Below are positions 17,833 to 27,222 of a stretch of 64,000 nt of DNA, piece by piece. This DNA is from Butyricicoccus_A sp945486175 (GTDB lineage Bacteria; Bacillota; Clostridia; Oscillospirales; Butyricicoccaceae). Position numbers and translations under genes: made by a program. The DNA lies in contig CALZUY010000004.1 of assembly GCA_945829445.1 (NCBI GenBank), forward strand, positions 1 to 64,000, given 5' to 3'. Below the pieces are notes generated by a model. It was not told where the DNA came from, searched no databases, and saw only the letters and a list, made by a program, of their open reading frames with translations. The stretch's first letter is position 1. Each line of letters begins with the position of its first letter.

Positions 17833-18492
17833 TTAAGGTATTGCGCGAAGCACCGCTGCCGTGAGCTCCGCCGAGATGTCCTCAATCGTGCGGATGCGTC
17901 CGTCCTGCGTGCAGCGGATGCGGTGCCAGCCGAGCGAATCAGCCAGCTTCGATGCAGTTTGATAACAATGTCTGAGATATTCCATGTCCTGCTCATGGAT
18001 ATCCTGTGTCTTGCCCTGACGGTGTTCGAGCAGGTCGTGCACCGCTTCGGTGGGCATATCGAGAAAATACACATCGTCGGGCGCAGGAATGCCCATGATG
18101 CGGTATTCGAAGTCAAACAGCCAGTCGAGGAATGCCTTCTGCTCTTCCCCTTCCAGCTTGGATGCCTGATGTACCGCATTGGATGTAGTATAGCGGTCAG
18201 CGAGTACCAGCCCGCCGTTTTCATAATAGTCTTTCCATTCGGTCTGATAGGATGCATACCGGTCGACGGCAAAAAAAGTAGATGCCGTGTAGGCGCTGAC
18301 ATCATCCGGGTGCTCACCGAACTGTCCGTTCAGGTACATGCGGATGAGTGCAGACGATTCCTCCTGATAGCGCGGAAACACAAGCCGGCGGTACGAAATG
18401 CCGCGTGCATCTAAAAACGCACACAGGCGTTCAAACTGCGTCGACTTGCCGGATGCGTCCGTGCCTTCGAGCACCAACAGCTTTCCACTCAT
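17833..18492 (-). CDS. tmk: Thymidylate kinase (dTMP kinase)
   Basis: A 219-residue P-loop kinase of the dTMP-kinase family. It has the P-loop LEGTDASGKSTQ, the DR-[YH] motif LADRYTTSN in the nucleotide-binding site, and a C-terminal lid region. It phosphorylates dTMP to dTDP. The ATG at 18492 follows GGAGG and overlaps the thyX stop by 4 nt, so dTMP synthesis (ThyX) and its phosphorylation are translationally linked. Confidence 0.88.
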   Translation of the reverse strand: MSGKLLVLEGTDASGKSTQFERLCAFLDARGISYRRLVFPRYQEESSALIRMYLNGQFGEHPDDVSAYTASTFFAVDRYASYQTEWKDYYENGGLVLADRYTTSNAVHQASKLEGEEQKAFLDWLFDFEYRIMGIPAPDDVYFLDMPTEAVHDLLEHRQGKTQDIHEQDMEYLRHCYQTASKLADSLGWHRIRCTQDGRIRTIEDISAELTAAVLRAIP

Positions 18493-19265
18493 TTTACGGC
18501 CTCCGCGCGGATGCGCGCATACTTTTCGCGCACCTCTTGTGCCTTTCCGCAGCTCATCTTGCCTTCCGAGCATGCGCCGCAGGTACAGGACGGGCCTGCC
18601 TTGCGGAACAGCGTCGGCGCAACGGCATAAACCTCGCGGTACATCTGCTCTGCCAGCTCACGGATCTCCCACTGCGCACGGTTGCAGCAGCGCAGGCGGA
18701 AGAAATTGTACAGCGAACGGGCATTGGCCGTCATGACCAGCTTGGTCGCGCAGGCGTTCGGTAGCACATAACGCGCGTCCTCGATCGCTTTTTTTTCCGC
18801 CTTGCGGCGCGCTTCCTTTTCGGAGCAGCCCTCAGCGAGGAAGGTCTGCATGTGGCGCTCCTGCAAAATGGCAGTCAGGTTTTCATAGGTCTTCTGGTCG
18901 TCCTCCATCGCCTTCAGGAACGCTTCCTTCGCCTCGGGAACCGCTTCGATTTCGTGCGGGATGACAAATTCAAACGCATGCTCGCGCACATAACGCTGCG
19001 ACTGCACGCTGAATGATGCCATGCGGTGCCGCGTAATCTGCGCCAGCAGCGAACGGGAAACGCCTTCAATGGCGAACGTAAACGATGCGTGCTCGATCGG
19101 GCTTTCATGGCCGATCTCGGTCAGCATAGTCAGATACGACTGCGTTTTTTCCTCGTCCAGTCCGTCCAGCAGCGTGTCAACCGTTGCAGCAGAATAGCAG
19201 GTTTTCGCCGCCGCAGAGATCAACTGCTCCGGCATGGGGGTATGTGCGATCAGCTTTACGTTCAT
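18489..19265 (-). CDS. thyX: FAD-dependent thymidylate synthase ThyX
   Basis: A 258-residue flavin-dependent enzyme that methylates dUMP to dTMP using methylene-THF. The ThyX signature RHRMASFSVQSQRY is at about residues 71-84, with HESPIEHASFTFAI before it and RLCCNRAQWEIRELA-type substrate contacts later. The ATG at 19265 has GGGAG upstream and overlaps the tagA stop (ATGA). An unusual Cys cluster (CTCGACSEGKMSC) sits near the C-terminus, where related clostridial ThyX proteins also have a Cys-rich tail. Confidence 0.95.
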   Translation of the reverse strand: MNVKLIAHTPMPEQLISAAAKTCYSAATVDTLLDGLDEEKTQSYLTMLTEIGHESPIEHASFTFAIEGVSRSLLAQITRHRMASFSVQSQRYVREHAFEFVIPHEIEAVPEAKEAFLKAMEDDQKTYENLTAILQERHMQTFLAEGCSEKEARRKAEKKAIEDARYVLPNACATKLVMTANARSLYNFFRLRCCNRAQWEIRELAEQMYREVYAVAPTLFRKAGPSCTCGACSEGKMSCGKAQEVREKYARIRAEAVK

Positions 19266-19996
19266 TTGTCTTCTCCCGTTACTTTGGATTTCATAACCGT
19301 CAGCAGGAATTTCGGCAGCGCTGTCATGCGCTTTGCGCGCCACGGCTCTTTTTTGAGGCGGTAAAACCATTCCAGGCCGTGATTGACATAAAAGTCCGGC
19401 GCGCGTTCAACGATACCTGCATAGACGTCCAGCGAACCGCCGAGACCGCACAGCAATGTGCCGTTGAGCTCGTCGATGTGCTTTTCCATAAAAATTTCCT
19501 GCTTCGGCGCACCGAGACACACCAGAATGACGTCTGAGTGTCCCGCAGCGTTGATATCGCGCACAGCCTCGGCATCATCCTTGAAATAACCGTTGCGGCA
19601 GCCCGTGACAATCAGGCCCGGATATTTCTTTTTGAGATTTTCCGCAGCCTGCTCCGCGACGCCCGGCTTTGCACCGAACAGAAAGAGGCTGCGCCCTTCT
19701 TTTGCCATTGCCTCCATCAGGGAAGCGGCAAATTCAATGCCTGCGACCTTTTCCGTTATCGGTTTTTTGAGAATTTTTGCCGCGTGAATGACACCAATGC
19801 CGTCGGGCAGAACGAGTGCCGCTGCATTGAGCAGCTTTTTCAGCTGCGCGTCCGAGCGGGCCATGTATACAATTTCAGAATTCGGCGTGACAACGTAACC
19901 CTTTTTGCCTTCGCGGATGCGCGCCATCGCGCGCGTAACTGCTTCGGCCTTGGTGATTGCGTCAAACTGCACGCCGAGAATGGAAACCCTGTTCAA
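19262..19996 (-). CDS. tagA: WecG/TagA/CpsF family glycosyltransferase
   Basis: A 244-residue GT26-family enzyme that probably transfers N-acetylmannosamine to undecaprenyl-PP-GlcNAc in wall teichoic or capsular polymer synthesis. Family hallmarks are VTPNSEIVYMARSD, VLPDGIGVIHAAKIL, LFGAKPGVAEQAAENL and LVCLGAPKQEIFMEKH. The TTG start at 19996 follows AAAGGAGG by 8 bp. It is the first gene of the unit tagA-thyX-tmk. Confidence 0.9.
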   Translation of the reverse strand: MNRVSILGVQFDAITKAEAVTRAMARIREGKKGYVVTPNSEIVYMARSDAQLKKLLNAAALVLPDGIGVIHAAKILKKPITEKVAGIEFAASLMEAMAKEGRSLFLFGAKPGVAEQAAENLKKKYPGLIVTGCRNGYFKDDAEAVRDINAAGHSDVILVCLGAPKQEIFMEKHIDELNGTLLCGLGGSLDVYAGIVERAPDFYVNHGLEWFYRLKKEPWRAKRMTALPKFLLTVMKSKVTGEDK

Positions 19997-20103
19997 CTAT
20001 CGTTCCTCCTTTGGGGAGTTTTTTTCAATTACCATCTGTTTATTATACCATCATTGCGATATCGGTTCAACCATGATTTGTTTCGATCCTGTGCACAACT
20101 GCA

Positions 20104-20141
20104 CAAAAAACTTCCCTTTTTCGCGTGGAAAAAGGGAAGTT
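20104..20141 (-). terminator. Intrinsic terminator after tyrS
   Basis: A long stem AAACTTCCCTTTTTC/GAAAAAGGGAAGTTT with a 5-nt loop and a U-run on the minus strand, just past the tyrS stop codon. Confidence 0.9.
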
Positions 20142-20151
20142 TGAATCATTG

Positions 20152-21381
20152 TTACAGCGTAACCTTGTGGAATGTCTTCTTACCCTTGCGGATAATCATG
20201 CCGTCATTGCCGAACGCATCCGCACCGTACATGGCGAACATGTCAGTTACCTTTGCGTCGTTGATGGTCAGGCCGCCCTGCTTGACAACCTGGCGCGCTT
20301 CACTCTTGGACTTGACCAGACCGGTCTTGACCAGCAGATCGAGTGCGCCGATCTGTCCGTCAGTCAGGTCATCCGCAGACAGCTGTGTGGTCGGCATGTC
20401 TGCCGCAGACGCACCACCTGCAAATACAGCTCTCGCTGCAGCCAGTGCCTTTTCCGCCTCGTCCTTGCCGTGAACCATGGCAGTGATTTCATAAGCGAGC
20501 TTTTCCTTTGCGCGGTTGAGGCCTGCGCCTTCCAGCTTTTCGTACTCGGCGATTTCGTCGAGCGGCATAAAGGTCAGCATCTTCATGACGCGGATGACAT
20601 CGGCGTCATTGATGTTTCTCCAGTACTGGAAGAAGTCATACGGAGAGGTCTTCTCCGGATCAAGCCAGACAGCACCCTTTTCGGTCTTGCCCATCTTCTT
20701 GCCTTCCGAGGTGGTCAGCAGCGTGAAGGTCAGGCCGTAAGCGTCGTCCTTGCCTTCGACACGGCGGATCAGGTCAGCGCCGTTGATGATGTTCGACCAC
20801 TGGTCATCGCCGCCCAGCTCCAGATGGCAGTCCTCCGTGCGGTACAGGTGCAGGAAGTCATAGCTCTGCAGCAGCATGTAGTTGAACTCGATGAAGCTCA
20901 GGCCCTTTTCCAGACGGGTCTTGAAGCACTCTGCCGTCAGCATGCGGTTGACGGAGAAATGTACGCCGACCTCACGCAGGAAATCCATGTAGTTAAACTT
21001 CAGAATCCAGTCCGCATTGTTGAGCATCGTGGCCTTGCCATCGCTGAAATCGACGAGGCGGCGCATCTGCTGGCGGAAGCATTCCGCGTTGTGATCGATC
21101 TCTTCCTTGGTCAGCATCTTGCGCATATCGGTCTTGCCTGTCGGATCACCGATCATAGTGGTGCCGCCGCCGATCAGTGCGATCGGACGATGGCCTGCCT
21201 GCTGCAGGCGCGCCATGACAACCAGCTGAAGGAAATGGCCGACGTGCAGCGAATCGGCTGTTGCGTCGAAGCCGATATAAAACGTGGTCTGATGGTTGTC
21301 CAGCAGATCGCGTACTTTTTCTTCATTGGTGCACTGGGCGATTAAACCGCGTGCCTGTAATTCTTCGTATACTTGTGACAT
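20152..21381 (-). CDS. tyrS: Tyrosyl-tRNA synthetase
   Basis: A 409-residue class I synthetase. The HIGH motif is SLHVGHFLQ near residue 45, and the KMSKS-equivalent is KKMGKTEKG near residue 232. Tyr recognition segments FYIGFDATADSLHVGH and LLQSYDFLHLY are present, and a C-terminal S4 RNA-binding domain ends the protein (residues ~345-405). It attaches Tyr to tRNA-Tyr. Only ~60 bp separate it from recN, and no T-box is seen in that gap. Confidence 0.96.
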   Translation of the reverse strand: MSQVYEELQARGLIAQCTNEEKVRDLLDNHQTTFYIGFDATADSLHVGHFLQLVVMARLQQAGHRPIALIGGGTTMIGDPTGKTDMRKMLTKEEIDHNAECFRQQMRRLVDFSDGKATMLNNADWILKFNYMDFLREVGVHFSVNRMLTAECFKTRLEKGLSFIEFNYMLLQSYDFLHLYRTEDCHLELGGDDQWSNIINGADLIRRVEGKDDAYGLTFTLLTTSEGKKMGKTEKGAVWLDPEKTSPYDFFQYWRNINDADVIRVMKMLTFMPLDEIAEYEKLEGAGLNRAKEKLAYEITAMVHGKDEAEKALAAARAVFAGGASAADMPTTQLSADDLTDGQIGALDLLVKTGLVKSKSEARQVVKQGGLTINDAKVTDMFAMYGADAFGNDGMIIRKGKKTFHKVTL

Positions 21382-21441
21382 CGTTGTAGAAACCCTTTCT
21401 ATTTATCGTCATTTGGCACAGCCGGAAGGCAGGCCAATTGC

Positions 21442-23127
21442 TCACATTGTCTTGCTGTTTGCCGCGCGCGTGAGAAGCTCCTCCGCGTTGCGCATGGAAA
21501 GCTCGGTAATCGCGTCGCCGGAAATCATGCGCGCCAGTTCGCTCGCACGCGCTTCCCCTTCCAGCGGGCGCACATCGGTAAACGTGTGCTCATCTGAAAC
21601 CGATTTCTGAATGAGCAGATGGTGGTCGCCCATCGCTGCCAGCTGCGGCAGGTGCGTGACGCACAATGTCTGCTTGCTGCGGGAGATTTCACCGAGCTTG
21701 ACAGCAATTTTCTGCGCCGCCCGTCCGCTCACACCGGTGTCGATTTCGTCAAAGATAAGTGTACCCACATCTTCCGACTGCGTCAACACATTTTTTATCG
21801 CAAGCATGATGCGGGACAATTCGCCGCCGGAGGCAATCTTGCTCAGCGGCTTGACCGGCTCGCCCGGATTGGTGGAAATCAGGAAGCGGACCTCATCCGC
21901 GCCGCGCGGGTTGAGCTTGGTCTGCGGGGAGACCGAAATGGACAGGCGAACCTTTGCCATGTCGAGGTCTTCGAGCTGTTCCACGATTTTTGCTTCCAGC
22001 TCAATGGCTGCATCGCGCCGCAGGCGCGACAGCTCTCCGGCGATTTCGCGTGCTGCCGACAGCGTTTCGCGGTATTCCGCGACAAGCTGCTCTTTGCGGT
22101 CATCGGCATTTTCCAGCTCTTCCAGCTCGGAAGCCGCGCTGTCACAATAGGCAAGCACTTCCTCGACGGTCGCGCCATACTTGCGGCGCAGCCGGTAAAT
22201 GACATCCAGGCGCTCCTCTACGGCATCGCGCTCCTGTTCGGAGAAATCGACGCGGGAAGCCAGATCGGAGACCGTTTCCCGCAGATCTTCGGCGAGATAG
22301 CGCAGCTCTTCCGCCTTTTTTGCCGCATTGTTCAGTTCGGTCGACAGCGTCGAGATATCTGCGAGTTCTTCCGATACCTGCGCGAGCAGGTCGCACGCGC
22401 CGTCGGTATCTTCATCACCGGCGAGCATCATGGAGGCATTTTGCAGCGCATATGCCAGCTTTCCGGCATTGTCAAAGAACTGCCTGCGTTCGGTCAGCTC
22501 TTCCTCTTCGCCCGGTTTGAGGTTCGCTGCGGCGATTTCATCGAACTGATAACGCAGCATATCGATGCGCTGGGCGCGCTGCTGTTCGCTCTTTTCCAAC
22601 TCACGGATTTTGCTCCGCAGAGAAAACAGGCGGGAATACAGCGGGCGGTATTGCTCCAGCAGCGGTTCGGTATCACAGAAGCTGTCGAGAAAATCGATGT
22701 GATATTCCTCCTGCATCAGCTTCTGGCCGTCGTGCTGGCCGTGGATGTTGATTAAATACGGACTGAGTGTCTTGAGCACGGATGCGGGCACCGGCCGCAT
22801 ATTGACGCGGCACACGCTTCTGCCCTCCGCGGACAGCTCACGCTGAATGCGGACCGTACCGTCCTCGCAGGTGTCCAGGCCGAGCTCCTGCAGCTGTTTT
22901 TCCAGCTCCGGAGAAATCTGCTCAAACACTGCGCTGACAAATCCTTTCTTTTCGCCGCTTCGGATCAGCTCACGGCTCGTGCGCTGTCCCATAATTGCGC
23001 CGATGGAATCGATGATGATCGATTTGCCTGCGCCGGTCTCACCGGTCAGAACGGTAAAGCCCGGCTGAAGGACAATATCCGCCTGCTCAATGACAGCGAT
23101 ATTTTCAATATGAAGCAGGCTTAACAT
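21442..23127 (-). CDS. recN: DNA repair ATPase RecN
   Basis: A 561-residue SMC-like ATPase. The N-terminal Walker A is LTGETGAGKSIIIDSIGAIMG, a long coiled coil covers about residues 155-380, and the C-terminal signature and Walker B are IASGGELSRIMLAIKNVL and TLIFDEIDTGVSGRAAQKI. RecN gathers double-strand break ends for repair. It follows argR by 23 bp and ends the dxs-tlyA-nadK-argR-recN operon, a conserved Firmicute order. Confidence 0.96.
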   Translation of the reverse strand: MLSLLHIENIAVIEQADIVLQPGFTVLTGETGAGKSIIIDSIGAIMGQRTSRELIRSGEKKGFVSAVFEQISPELEKQLQELGLDTCEDGTVRIQRELSAEGRSVCRVNMRPVPASVLKTLSPYLINIHGQHDGQKLMQEEYHIDFLDSFCDTEPLLEQYRPLYSRLFSLRSKIRELEKSEQQRAQRIDMLRYQFDEIAAANLKPGEEEELTERRQFFDNAGKLAYALQNASMMLAGDEDTDGACDLLAQVSEELADISTLSTELNNAAKKAEELRYLAEDLRETVSDLASRVDFSEQERDAVEERLDVIYRLRRKYGATVEEVLAYCDSAASELEELENADDRKEQLVAEYRETLSAAREIAGELSRLRRDAAIELEAKIVEQLEDLDMAKVRLSISVSPQTKLNPRGADEVRFLISTNPGEPVKPLSKIASGGELSRIMLAIKNVLTQSEDVGTLIFDEIDTGVSGRAAQKIAVKLGEISRSKQTLCVTHLPQLAAMGDHHLLIQKSVSDEHTFTDVRPLEGEARASELARMISGDAITELSMRNAEELLTRAANSKTM

Positions 23128-23150
23128 GTCTGTTCTCCTTTGATTTCAGC

Positions 23151-23603
23151 TTATTTCAGCATATTTTTGGTATCTTCACAAAAATCAAGCGCACTTTCAT
23201 TGTCGCGCATGACAATGAACACCGTGTCATCGCCGCTGATCGTGCCGATAACCTTCGGCACGCGCATGGCGTCAATCGCCATCGCCGCCGCAGATGCAAG
23301 CGCCGGGAGCGTCTTGATGACGACAATATTCTGTGCGGCGTCCACACCTGTGACGCACTCGCGGAAAATATTCTGCAGCCTGTTGACAAAGCTGTTTTCC
23401 GCCTCCTGTGTTGATGTCGCATAGCGGTATTTGCCGGACGGCGACAAAATTTTAATCAGACGCAGTTCCTTGATATCACGGGAAACCGTCGCCTGTGTCG
23501 TGTCATATCCTAAATCACGCAGGCGCATGGAAAGCTCTTCCTGCGTTTCAATTTCATTGTGCTCGATGAGCTCGAGAATTTTTGCCTGACGCTGGAATTT
23601 CAT
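23151..23603 (-). CDS. argR: Arginine repressor ArgR
   Basis: A 150-residue ArgR/AhrC protein. The N-terminal winged helix-turn-helix is IETQEELSMRLRDLGYDTTQATVSRDIKELRLIK. The C-terminal arginine-binding hexamerisation domain contains GTISGDDTVFIVMRDNESA. It represses arginine biosynthesis genes when arginine is abundant. Its place between nadK and recN is the usual one. Confidence 0.96.
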   Translation of the reverse strand: MKFQRQAKILELIEHNEIETQEELSMRLRDLGYDTTQATVSRDIKELRLIKILSPSGKYRYATSTQEAENSFVNRLQNIFRECVTGVDAAQNIVVIKTLPALASAAAMAIDAMRVPKVIGTISGDDTVFIVMRDNESALDFCEDTKNMLK

Positions 23604-23622
23604 AAGACATCCTTTCTCCTGC

Positions 23623-24516
23623 TCAGTTGCGTCCGATTGTCAGCTTTTCGTTCAGCAAGGAATAAAAGCTGTTGCCCTTTACACGGAGCAGACGCGTGCA
23701 GAACGGCGCTTTGCGCACAAAAACGCGGTCGCCATCCGTCAGTTCAAAGCCCCTGCGTCCGTCGCTGGACACAAAAATGGTCGCATCGTTAAAGAAACGC
23801 GGCTGTACACAGATTTCACGGTGCGGGGAAAACAGATATGACCGCGGCTGCATGCCATGCGGACAGATAGGGACGACGGAAATATTCTCCGCGGACGGTT
23901 CGATGACCGGGCCGCCTGCCGCAAGCGAATACGCCGTACTGCCGGTCGGTGTGGAAATAATGACGCCGTCGCCGTGCAGCGAGCAGACCGGCTCGCGGTC
24001 ACACAGGATATCCAGCAGGCTGATACGGAAAATCGAACCGGTCTTGATAATCGCCTCGTTGAGTGCCATCGTGCGGTATACAATTTCGTCTCCGCGCAGC
24101 ACCTCGACATCCAGCATCATGCGTTCATCGATGGTGTACTGCCCACGGAACACACGCTCCACGAGACGCAGCTCCGGAAATTCCAGTTCGCTCATGAAGC
24201 CGACATGCCCGAGATTGACACCGAGAATCGGCACATGGTACGGTGCCGCCTGCTGCGCCATGGAAAGAATTGTGCCGTCACCGCCGAGCACAATGATAAA
24301 ATCCGCCTCGATCATCGCTTTCTGCACCGAATAAACCAGAAATCCATCCGGTTTGATGCCGATTGACAGCGCGAGATCAGTCAGAATAACCTGTGCTCCA
24401 AATTCGCGGATGACTTCTGCTGTCTGCCGGACGGCAAATGCCATCCCCTTTTTTCCCGTATTGGGCCAGACCAGCACTTTGCGGATCGCACCGCATTTTT
24501 TCTGTTTATTCGTCAT
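23623..24516 (-). CDS. nadK: NAD kinase
   Basis: A 297-residue ATP-NAD kinase. The GGDGTIL motif is in VLGGDGTILSMAQQ near residue 75, and the conserved GVNLGHVGFMSEL and STPTGSTAYSLAAGGP segments follow. It makes NADP from NAD. The ATG at 24516 overlaps the end of tlyA by 11 nt, with GGAGAGC in tlyA as ribosome-binding site. No inserted or missing region compared with the family. Confidence 0.95.
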   Translation of the reverse strand: MTNKQKKCGAIRKVLVWPNTGKKGMAFAVRQTAEVIREFGAQVILTDLALSIGIKPDGFLVYSVQKAMIEADFIIVLGGDGTILSMAQQAAPYHVPILGVNLGHVGFMSELEFPELRLVERVFRGQYTIDERMMLDVEVLRGDEIVYRTMALNEAIIKTGSIFRISLLDILCDREPVCSLHGDGVIISTPTGSTAYSLAAGGPVIEPSAENISVVPICPHGMQPRSYLFSPHREICVQPRFFNDATIFVSSDGRRGFELTDGDRVFVRKAPFCTRLLRVKGNSFYSLLNEKLTIGRN

Positions 24517-25312
24517 GCTTTGCAAGCTCTCCGTGCGCTTCGGCGACCAGGGCTGCCGGGTCAAGCGTCCCGTCCTCACCGTCCTTACCCAGATAGCCGA
24601 GAAATTCGATGTTGCCCTCCGGCCCCTTGATGGGTGAGAAGGTCAGCTGATAGACATGGAAACCCGCCTCATGTGCGTTTTCAATAAATGCCTCGAGTAC
24701 TTCCTGATGGATTTCCGGCTCGCGAACAACGCCTTTCTTGCCGACCTTGCCCTTGCCTGCTTCAAACTGCGGTTTAATCAGGCAGGCAATGCGACCGTGC
24801 TCACTCAGCAGGTTCGCCACAACCGGCAGAACCAGCCGCAGTGAGATGAATGAAACGTCGATAACCGCAAACTCAGGAACCTCTCCGCCCAGCATATCCG
24901 GCGTGACATGCCGGATGTTGGTGCGTTCCATGCACACGACACGCGGGTCCTGCCGGAGCTTCCAGGCGAGCTGTCCATAGCCGACATCGATGGAAAACAC
25001 CTTCCGCGCGCCGCGCGTCAGCAGGCAGTCGGTAAATCCGCCGGTCGATGCGCCGATATCCATAACACACAGCCCGGATGGATCGATTTGGAAATAGTTG
25101 AGTGCCTTTTCAATTTTCAGACCGCCCCGGCTGACAAAGGCGTTGGTCTTTCCGCGGATTTCAATCTCGGCATCCTCCGGGATGCTCATGCCTGCCTTGT
25201 CCGCTTTCTGGTTGTTGACATAGACAATGCCGCTCATAATAATGGCTTTTGCCCGCTCACGGGACGGCACCATGCCCTTCTCAAACAGAAGGACGTCCAG
25301 TCTCTTTTTCAT
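24506..25312 (-). CDS. tlyA: TlyA family rRNA 2'-O-methyltransferase / hemolysin-like
   Basis: 268 residues: an N-terminal S4 RNA-binding domain (MKKRLDVLLFEKGMVPSRER...) and a FtsJ/RrmJ-like methyltransferase domain with VMDIGASTGGFTDCLLTRGA as SAM motif I. TlyA methylates 16S C1409 and 23S C1920 in mycobacteria; the Firmicute YqxC homologue probably acts on rRNA. The ATG at 25312 uses GGAGG inside dxs and overlaps it by 32 nt. Confidence 0.93.
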   Translation of the reverse strand: MKKRLDVLLFEKGMVPSRERAKAIIMSGIVYVNNQKADKAGMSIPEDAEIEIRGKTNAFVSRGGLKIEKALNYFQIDPSGLCVMDIGASTGGFTDCLLTRGARKVFSIDVGYGQLAWKLRQDPRVVCMERTNIRHVTPDMLGGEVPEFAVIDVSFISLRLVLPVVANLLSEHGRIACLIKPQFEAGKGKVGKKGVVREPEIHQEVLEAFIENAHEAGFHVYQLTFSPIKGPEGNIEFLGYLGKDGEDGTLDPAALVAEAHGELAKHDE

Positions 25313-27185
25313 GTTGCATGGCCTCCAGACATGTCGCGGCAATCCCGTTGCCGTCCAGGTGGTAATATTCATAAATTTGGCTGACAGCGCCCTGCGGGGC
25401 AAACGTATCGCCAGTGTTGCACAGCCTGATCCAGTGTGTCGCAATGCCGCTCTGCGCCAGCGTTTCCGCCAGCGCCTGACCGATGCTGCCCGCATGGACA
25501 ACATCCTCGACAACGGCGACACGGCCGCAGTCTGCAATGCGCTGGAGCAGCTCTGCGGAAAAATTGGCTGTCAAGTCATTTAACTTTACAACGGCAGAAA
25601 AGACGCCGTTTTTCTCCAAAATATTGGCTGCTTCGAGTGTTTGGTTGATCATTATGCCGTATGATACCAGCACAACATCAGTTCCCTCGCGCAGGCACGC
25701 GTCTGTGCTCTCACTGCGGTCATCTGTATATGCGCCTTCACCGCCGCGCGGATACCGCAGCGCAATCGGGCCGGACAGATGCGCCACAGCCCGGCGCAGC
25801 ATGCTCCGCAGCTCGGCAAAGCTCGCAGGTGCCAGCAGTGTCATGCCGGGAATCTGGCGCAGGAAGCCGACATCAAACACGCCGTTATGTGTCGCTCCGT
25901 CCTCGCCGACAATGCCGGCGCGATCAATGGCGAGCACCAGCGGGATGTGGTCAATGGCGACATCGTGTATGAGCTGGTCATAGGAACGCTGTAAAAATGT
26001 CGAATACAGCGCACAGACAGGGCGCATGCCCTGCTTTGCCATACCCGCAGACATCGCGACAGCGTGTTCTTCCGCTATTCCGACATCAAAAAAACGTTCG
26101 GGATAGCGTTTGGAAAACGATGACAGGCCTGTACCGGAAGGCATCGCCGCTGTCACCGCACAGATTTTCGGGTTCTCCTGTGCGAGCTTTACCAGCTCCG
26201 CCCCAAATACTGCCGAAAAATTTGGCGCAGATTTTTTCAGCGGAAGGCCGGTATCCACATCAAATTTGGAAACGCCGTGATATTTTTCCGGTTTCTGCTC
26301 GGCATACGAATATCCTTTGCCCTTGCGCGTCATCACATGGATGAGCACCGGCTTATTCATTTCCTTAGCGGACTGAAACAGCTGACACATGGACAGCACA
26401 TCGTGTCCATCCACCGGTCCGAGGTAGGTAAAGCCCATTTCCTCAAACATCGGGCTGGGAAGCACGACAGATTTCACCGCACGTTTGGATCTGGAAATCA
26501 GATTGACTGCACCTTCGCCGCCCGGAATGTGGCCAAGTGCTGTCTTGACATCCTTCTTCATCTGAAGGTAGTGCGGACGGACACGCAGACGGCTCAGATG
26601 GCGGCTCATTGCGCCGACATTTTTGTCGATTGACATATTATTGTCGTTGAGCACGACAATCAACGGCTCCCTGCTGCCTCCGGCAGAGTTAAGTGCTTCA
26701 TATGCCATGCCGCCGGTCAGCGCGCCGTCGCCGATAATGGCGACAACAGAATAATTTTTATGCTGCAGCGTACGGGCATGCGCCATGCCCAGCGCAACAG
26801 ACACAGAACCGGACGCATGTCCGGTAATGCATGCGTCATGCGGTGATTCTTCCGGCTTTAAAAAGCCGGACATGCCGCCAAACTGGCGCAGTGCATCAAA
26901 GCCTTCACGCCTTCCGGTCAGTAATTTGTGGGTATAGCACTGATGGCCGACATCAAAAATCAGCCGGTCTTCCGCTGAGTCAAAGCAGCGGTGAAGTGCA
27001 ACGGTAAGCTCGACAACGCCCAGATTGGACGCAAGATGACCGCCTGTTTTCGAGACATGCTCGAGCAGAAATTCCCTGATTTCCGCACAAAGCTCGTCCA
27101 GATTCTCCTTTGACATTGTTTTGATTGCTGAGGAGAGATCTTCCCGGTCCAGCAGGCCGTACCGCATATGATTTTGATTTTCCAT
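25281..27185 (-). CDS. dxs: 1-deoxy-D-xylulose-5-phosphate synthase
   Basis: A 634-residue thiamine-diphosphate enzyme catalysing the first step of the MEP isoprenoid pathway. The TPP-binding motif IIGDGALTGGMAYEALN is near residue 150, the transketolase pyrimidine-binding domain contains FFDVGIAEEHAVAMSAGMA, and the C-terminal domain starts near residue 490. The ATG at 27185 is preceded by AGGG; an in-frame TTG 15 nt upstream is possible. It follows oapA by 37 bp. In relatives ispA lies just upstream across OLE-oapA. Confidence 0.96.
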   Translation of the reverse strand: MENQNHMRYGLLDREDLSSAIKTMSKENLDELCAEIREFLLEHVSKTGGHLASNLGVVELTVALHRCFDSAEDRLIFDVGHQCYTHKLLTGRREGFDALRQFGGMSGFLKPEESPHDACITGHASGSVSVALGMAHARTLQHKNYSVVAIIGDGALTGGMAYEALNSAGGSREPLIVVLNDNNMSIDKNVGAMSRHLSRLRVRPHYLQMKKDVKTALGHIPGGEGAVNLISRSKRAVKSVVLPSPMFEEMGFTYLGPVDGHDVLSMCQLFQSAKEMNKPVLIHVMTRKGKGYSYAEQKPEKYHGVSKFDVDTGLPLKKSAPNFSAVFGAELVKLAQENPKICAVTAAMPSGTGLSSFSKRYPERFFDVGIAEEHAVAMSAGMAKQGMRPVCALYSTFLQRSYDQLIHDVAIDHIPLVLAIDRAGIVGEDGATHNGVFDVGFLRQIPGMTLLAPASFAELRSMLRRAVAHLSGPIALRYPRGGEGAYTDDRSESTDACLREGTDVVLVSYGIMINQTLEAANILEKNGVFSAVVKLNDLTANFSAELLQRIADCGRVAVVEDVVHAGSIGQALAETLAQSGIATHWIRLCNTGDTFAPQGAVSQIYEYYHLDGNGIAATCLEAMQHEKETGRPSV

Positions 27186-27222
27186 TATCCCTGAATCCAA
27201 TCCGTATCAGGCAAATGCCTGC